Positions 62,681 through 64,000 of a stretch of 64,000 nucleotides of DNA are shown piece by piece. Numbering within the stretch: position 1 is the stretch's first letter; each line of letters opens with the position of its first letter. The translations under genes and the position numbers were made by a program. The DNA comes from Desulfogranum mediterraneum DSM 13871 (GTDB lineage: Bacteria > Desulfobacterota > Desulfobulbia > Desulfobulbales > Desulfobulbaceae), in assembly GCF_000429965.1 (NCBI RefSeq), contig NZ_AUCW01000007.1, positions 124,001 through 188,000 of the forward strand. The letters are read 5' to 3'. The notes beneath the pieces are model-generated. The model was not told the origin of the DNA and made no database searches. It saw only the letters and a program-made list of their open reading frames with translations.

Positions 62681-62720
62681 GTGGATACCCTGTTCCCCAA
62701 GGGGGGTATAGGGTATCCAC
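62681..62720 (+). promoter_or_regulatory. Intercistronic hairpin between xsc and tpa
   Basis: GTGGATACCC (62681-62690) pairs perfectly with GGGTATCCAC (62711-62720), with an inner CCC/GGG pairing. There is no T-run, so it looks like an mRNA processing or stabilising element rather than a full terminator. The gap between the genes is 210 bases. Confidence 0.65.
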
Positions 62721-62845
62721 CCTTTAACGCCAGATAAGATTCAACTGCATACCTTCTAGCAAACGATAACCTTCCGGAGCAGGACAGATAAAGCCTGTTG
62801 CGGGAATCGCACACAACGCATCCCTGAATCAGGGGGGAGAAACCC

Positions 62846-64000
62846 ATGGAAACTACAAAAGATTGGTTGGAATACGATACCGAAGAGATGGTCAAGGCCG
62901 ACAAAGATGCGCTCTGGCACCATCTCAAGCCGCACAAGGTCTTTGACAACGCAGAACAGATGATCATCGTCGAAGGCCAGGGCCTGATGGTCAAAGACAT
63001 TCGCGGTAACGAGTACCTTGACGCCACCTCCGGCGGTGTCTGGAGTGTCATGGTCGGCTACGGCAGAGATTCCATTGCTGAGGCCGTCTGTGCCCAGCTC
63101 AAGAAGATGCCCTACTTTGCAGGGGTGTTCGGCAACGTTCCCTCCATCAAGTTCGCCCAGAAACTGCTGGAAAAACTGCCTCGGATGGACAAGGTTTACT
63201 TCTCCAACTCCGGCTCAGAAGCCAACGAGAAGGCCTTCAAGATCGTTCGCCAGGCCTCCCGGATCAGCCCGGAACGCAAGGGCAAGTACAAGATCATGTA
63301 TCGTGACCGTGACTACCACGGTACCACCATCGGCGCCATGAGCGCCACCGGCCAGGCCCAGCGTAAGCAGGATTTCGGCCCCTTTGTTGAGGGTTTCGTC
63401 GAGTTCCCCCACTGCGCCTGCTACCGCTGTCCCCATGACAAGACCTACGGTGAGTGTAACATCGAGTGTGCCCGCAAGGTAGAAGACATCATCCTCAAGG
63501 AAGGTGCAGACACCATCGGCGCCATGATTGTCGAGCCCATCACCGCCGGCGGCGGTATCCTCAAGCCGGTTCCCGAATACTACCCCATCCTCCAGGAGAT
63601 CTGTAAGAAGTATGACATCTGGATGATCATGGATGAGGTCGTCTGCGGCTTTGGTCGTACCGGTAAATTCTGGGGTCATGAGCACTTCGACGTTGATCCT
63701 GATATCGTGACCATGGCAAAAGGTCTGGCCAGCTCCTACGAGGCCCTGTCCGCCACCGTGGTTAAGCAGCATGTATACGATGTCTTCCTCAACGATCCGG
63801 CCAACGAAGATGATCGTTTGAACTACTTCCGCGACATCTCCACCTACGGTGGCTGTACCTCAGCCATGACCGCAGCGCTGGAGTCCACCCGGATCATCGA
63901 AGACGAAAACCTGGTCGAGAACAGCCGCGAGATCGGTGCCTACATGATCTCCAAGCTGGAAGAGCTCAAGAAGTTTGATTGCGTCGGCGACATTCGCGGC
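62846..64000 (+). CDS. tpa: Taurine-pyruvate aminotransferase (partial, C-terminus beyond window)
   Basis: Transfers the amino group of taurine to pyruvate, giving sulfoacetaldehyde for Xsc and L-alanine. The 385 residues present are a class III aminotransferase with SGSEANEKAFKI (PLP phosphate binding), YHGTTIGAMSATGQ, MDEVVCGFGRTG (the Asp that contacts the PLP nitrogen) and the PLP lysine in MAKGLASSYEALSA. A cysteine-rich insert, FPHCACYRCPHDKTYGECNIECA (split here as FPHCACYRCPHD and YGECNIECA), is notable. GGGGGGAGA lies before the ATG. The taurine assignment rests on the adjoining xsc; a related omega-aminotransferase is the alternative. Confidence 0.9.
   Translation, partial: METTKDWLEYDTEEMVKADKDALWHHLKPHKVFDNAEQMIIVEGQGLMVKDIRGNEYLDATSGGVWSVMVGYGRDSIAEAVCAQLKKMPYFAGVFGNVPSIKFAQKLLEKLPRMDKVYFSNSGSEANEKAFKIVRQASRISPERKGKYKIMYRDRDYHGTTIGAMSATGQAQRKQDFGPFVEGFVEFPHCACYRCPHDKTYGECNIECARKVEDIILKEGADTIGAMIVEPITAGGGILKPVPEYYPILQEICKKYDIWMIMDEVVCGFGRTGKFWGHEHFDVDPDIVTMAKGLASSYEALSATVVKQHVYDVFLNDPANEDDRLNYFRDISTYGGCTSAMTAALESTRIIEDENLVENSREIGAYMISKLEELKKFDCVGDIRG

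Overview
The window reads as one contiguous piece of a GC-rich (apart from some AT-rich spacers), densely coded chromosome. It most likely comes from a marine or anaerobic Desulfobacterota, close to the Desulfobulbales. The pointers are the DVU0298-type and DUF3373-type proteins, a PrkA kinase, a complete cobU-cobS-cobC-cobT set, and a taurine-dissimilating xsc-tpa pair as found in sulfite-respiring or taurine-fermenting bacteria. This placement is inferred from gene content only; no rRNA or tRNA gene was seen. Two genes run off the edges: prkA at the left and tpa at the right.

Layout. 0-12.8 kb: prkA (partial), gpmI, a DUF6901-like protein, an SLC13-type anion transporter, a NUDIX hydrolase, a secreted subtilase with an STN-like domain, a probable small-RNA gene, malate dehydrogenase, and a pseudouridine synthase whose accessory N-terminal domain is a separate overlapping gene. 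12.8-29 kb: housekeeping genes (holA, clpS-clpA, pgeF, pcnB, a nitronate-monooxygenase-like protein, hisS, aspS) and an outer-membrane DUF3373 protein with a clear sigma70 promoter. 29-34 kb: a minus-strand operon of two periplasmic binding proteins and a large membrane histidine kinase, with no permease or ATPase. 34-38.5 kb: a TrpD-like phosphoribosyltransferase, a 72-residue protein and an alcohol dehydrogenase-CobT fusion. They lie behind what looks like a degenerate cobalamin riboswitch interrupted by a 127-bp repeat with a 6-bp target duplication. 39-43 kb: a PEP-CTERM protein, small secreted proteins, simple repeats and a second copy of the 127-bp repeat. 43-50 kb: a glyoxalase-II-like enzyme, cobT, cobC, cobS and cobU, a copper-chaperone-like protein, a nitrilase-RfaE2 fusion, a DVU0298-family protein and ferritin. 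50-55 kb: an omptin-type protease, fabB and a cyclic-nucleotide-binding/DUF4388 protein.

55.5-64 kb is the most interesting block. An ornithine-cyclodeaminase-family protein, a three-subunit HcnABC/opine-oxidase-like flavoenzyme and a cupin form one unit; xsc and tpa form the next. Both units start from nearly identical promoters (28 of 30 bases the same) that contain the palindrome TGATATATCA, so they should belong to one regulon. I propose that the flavoenzyme releases taurine from an N-substituted taurine. The taurine opine tauropine is my leading guess, because cleaving it would give taurine plus the pyruvate that Tpa needs. Tpa then makes sulfoacetaldehyde and Xsc makes acetyl phosphate plus sulfite.
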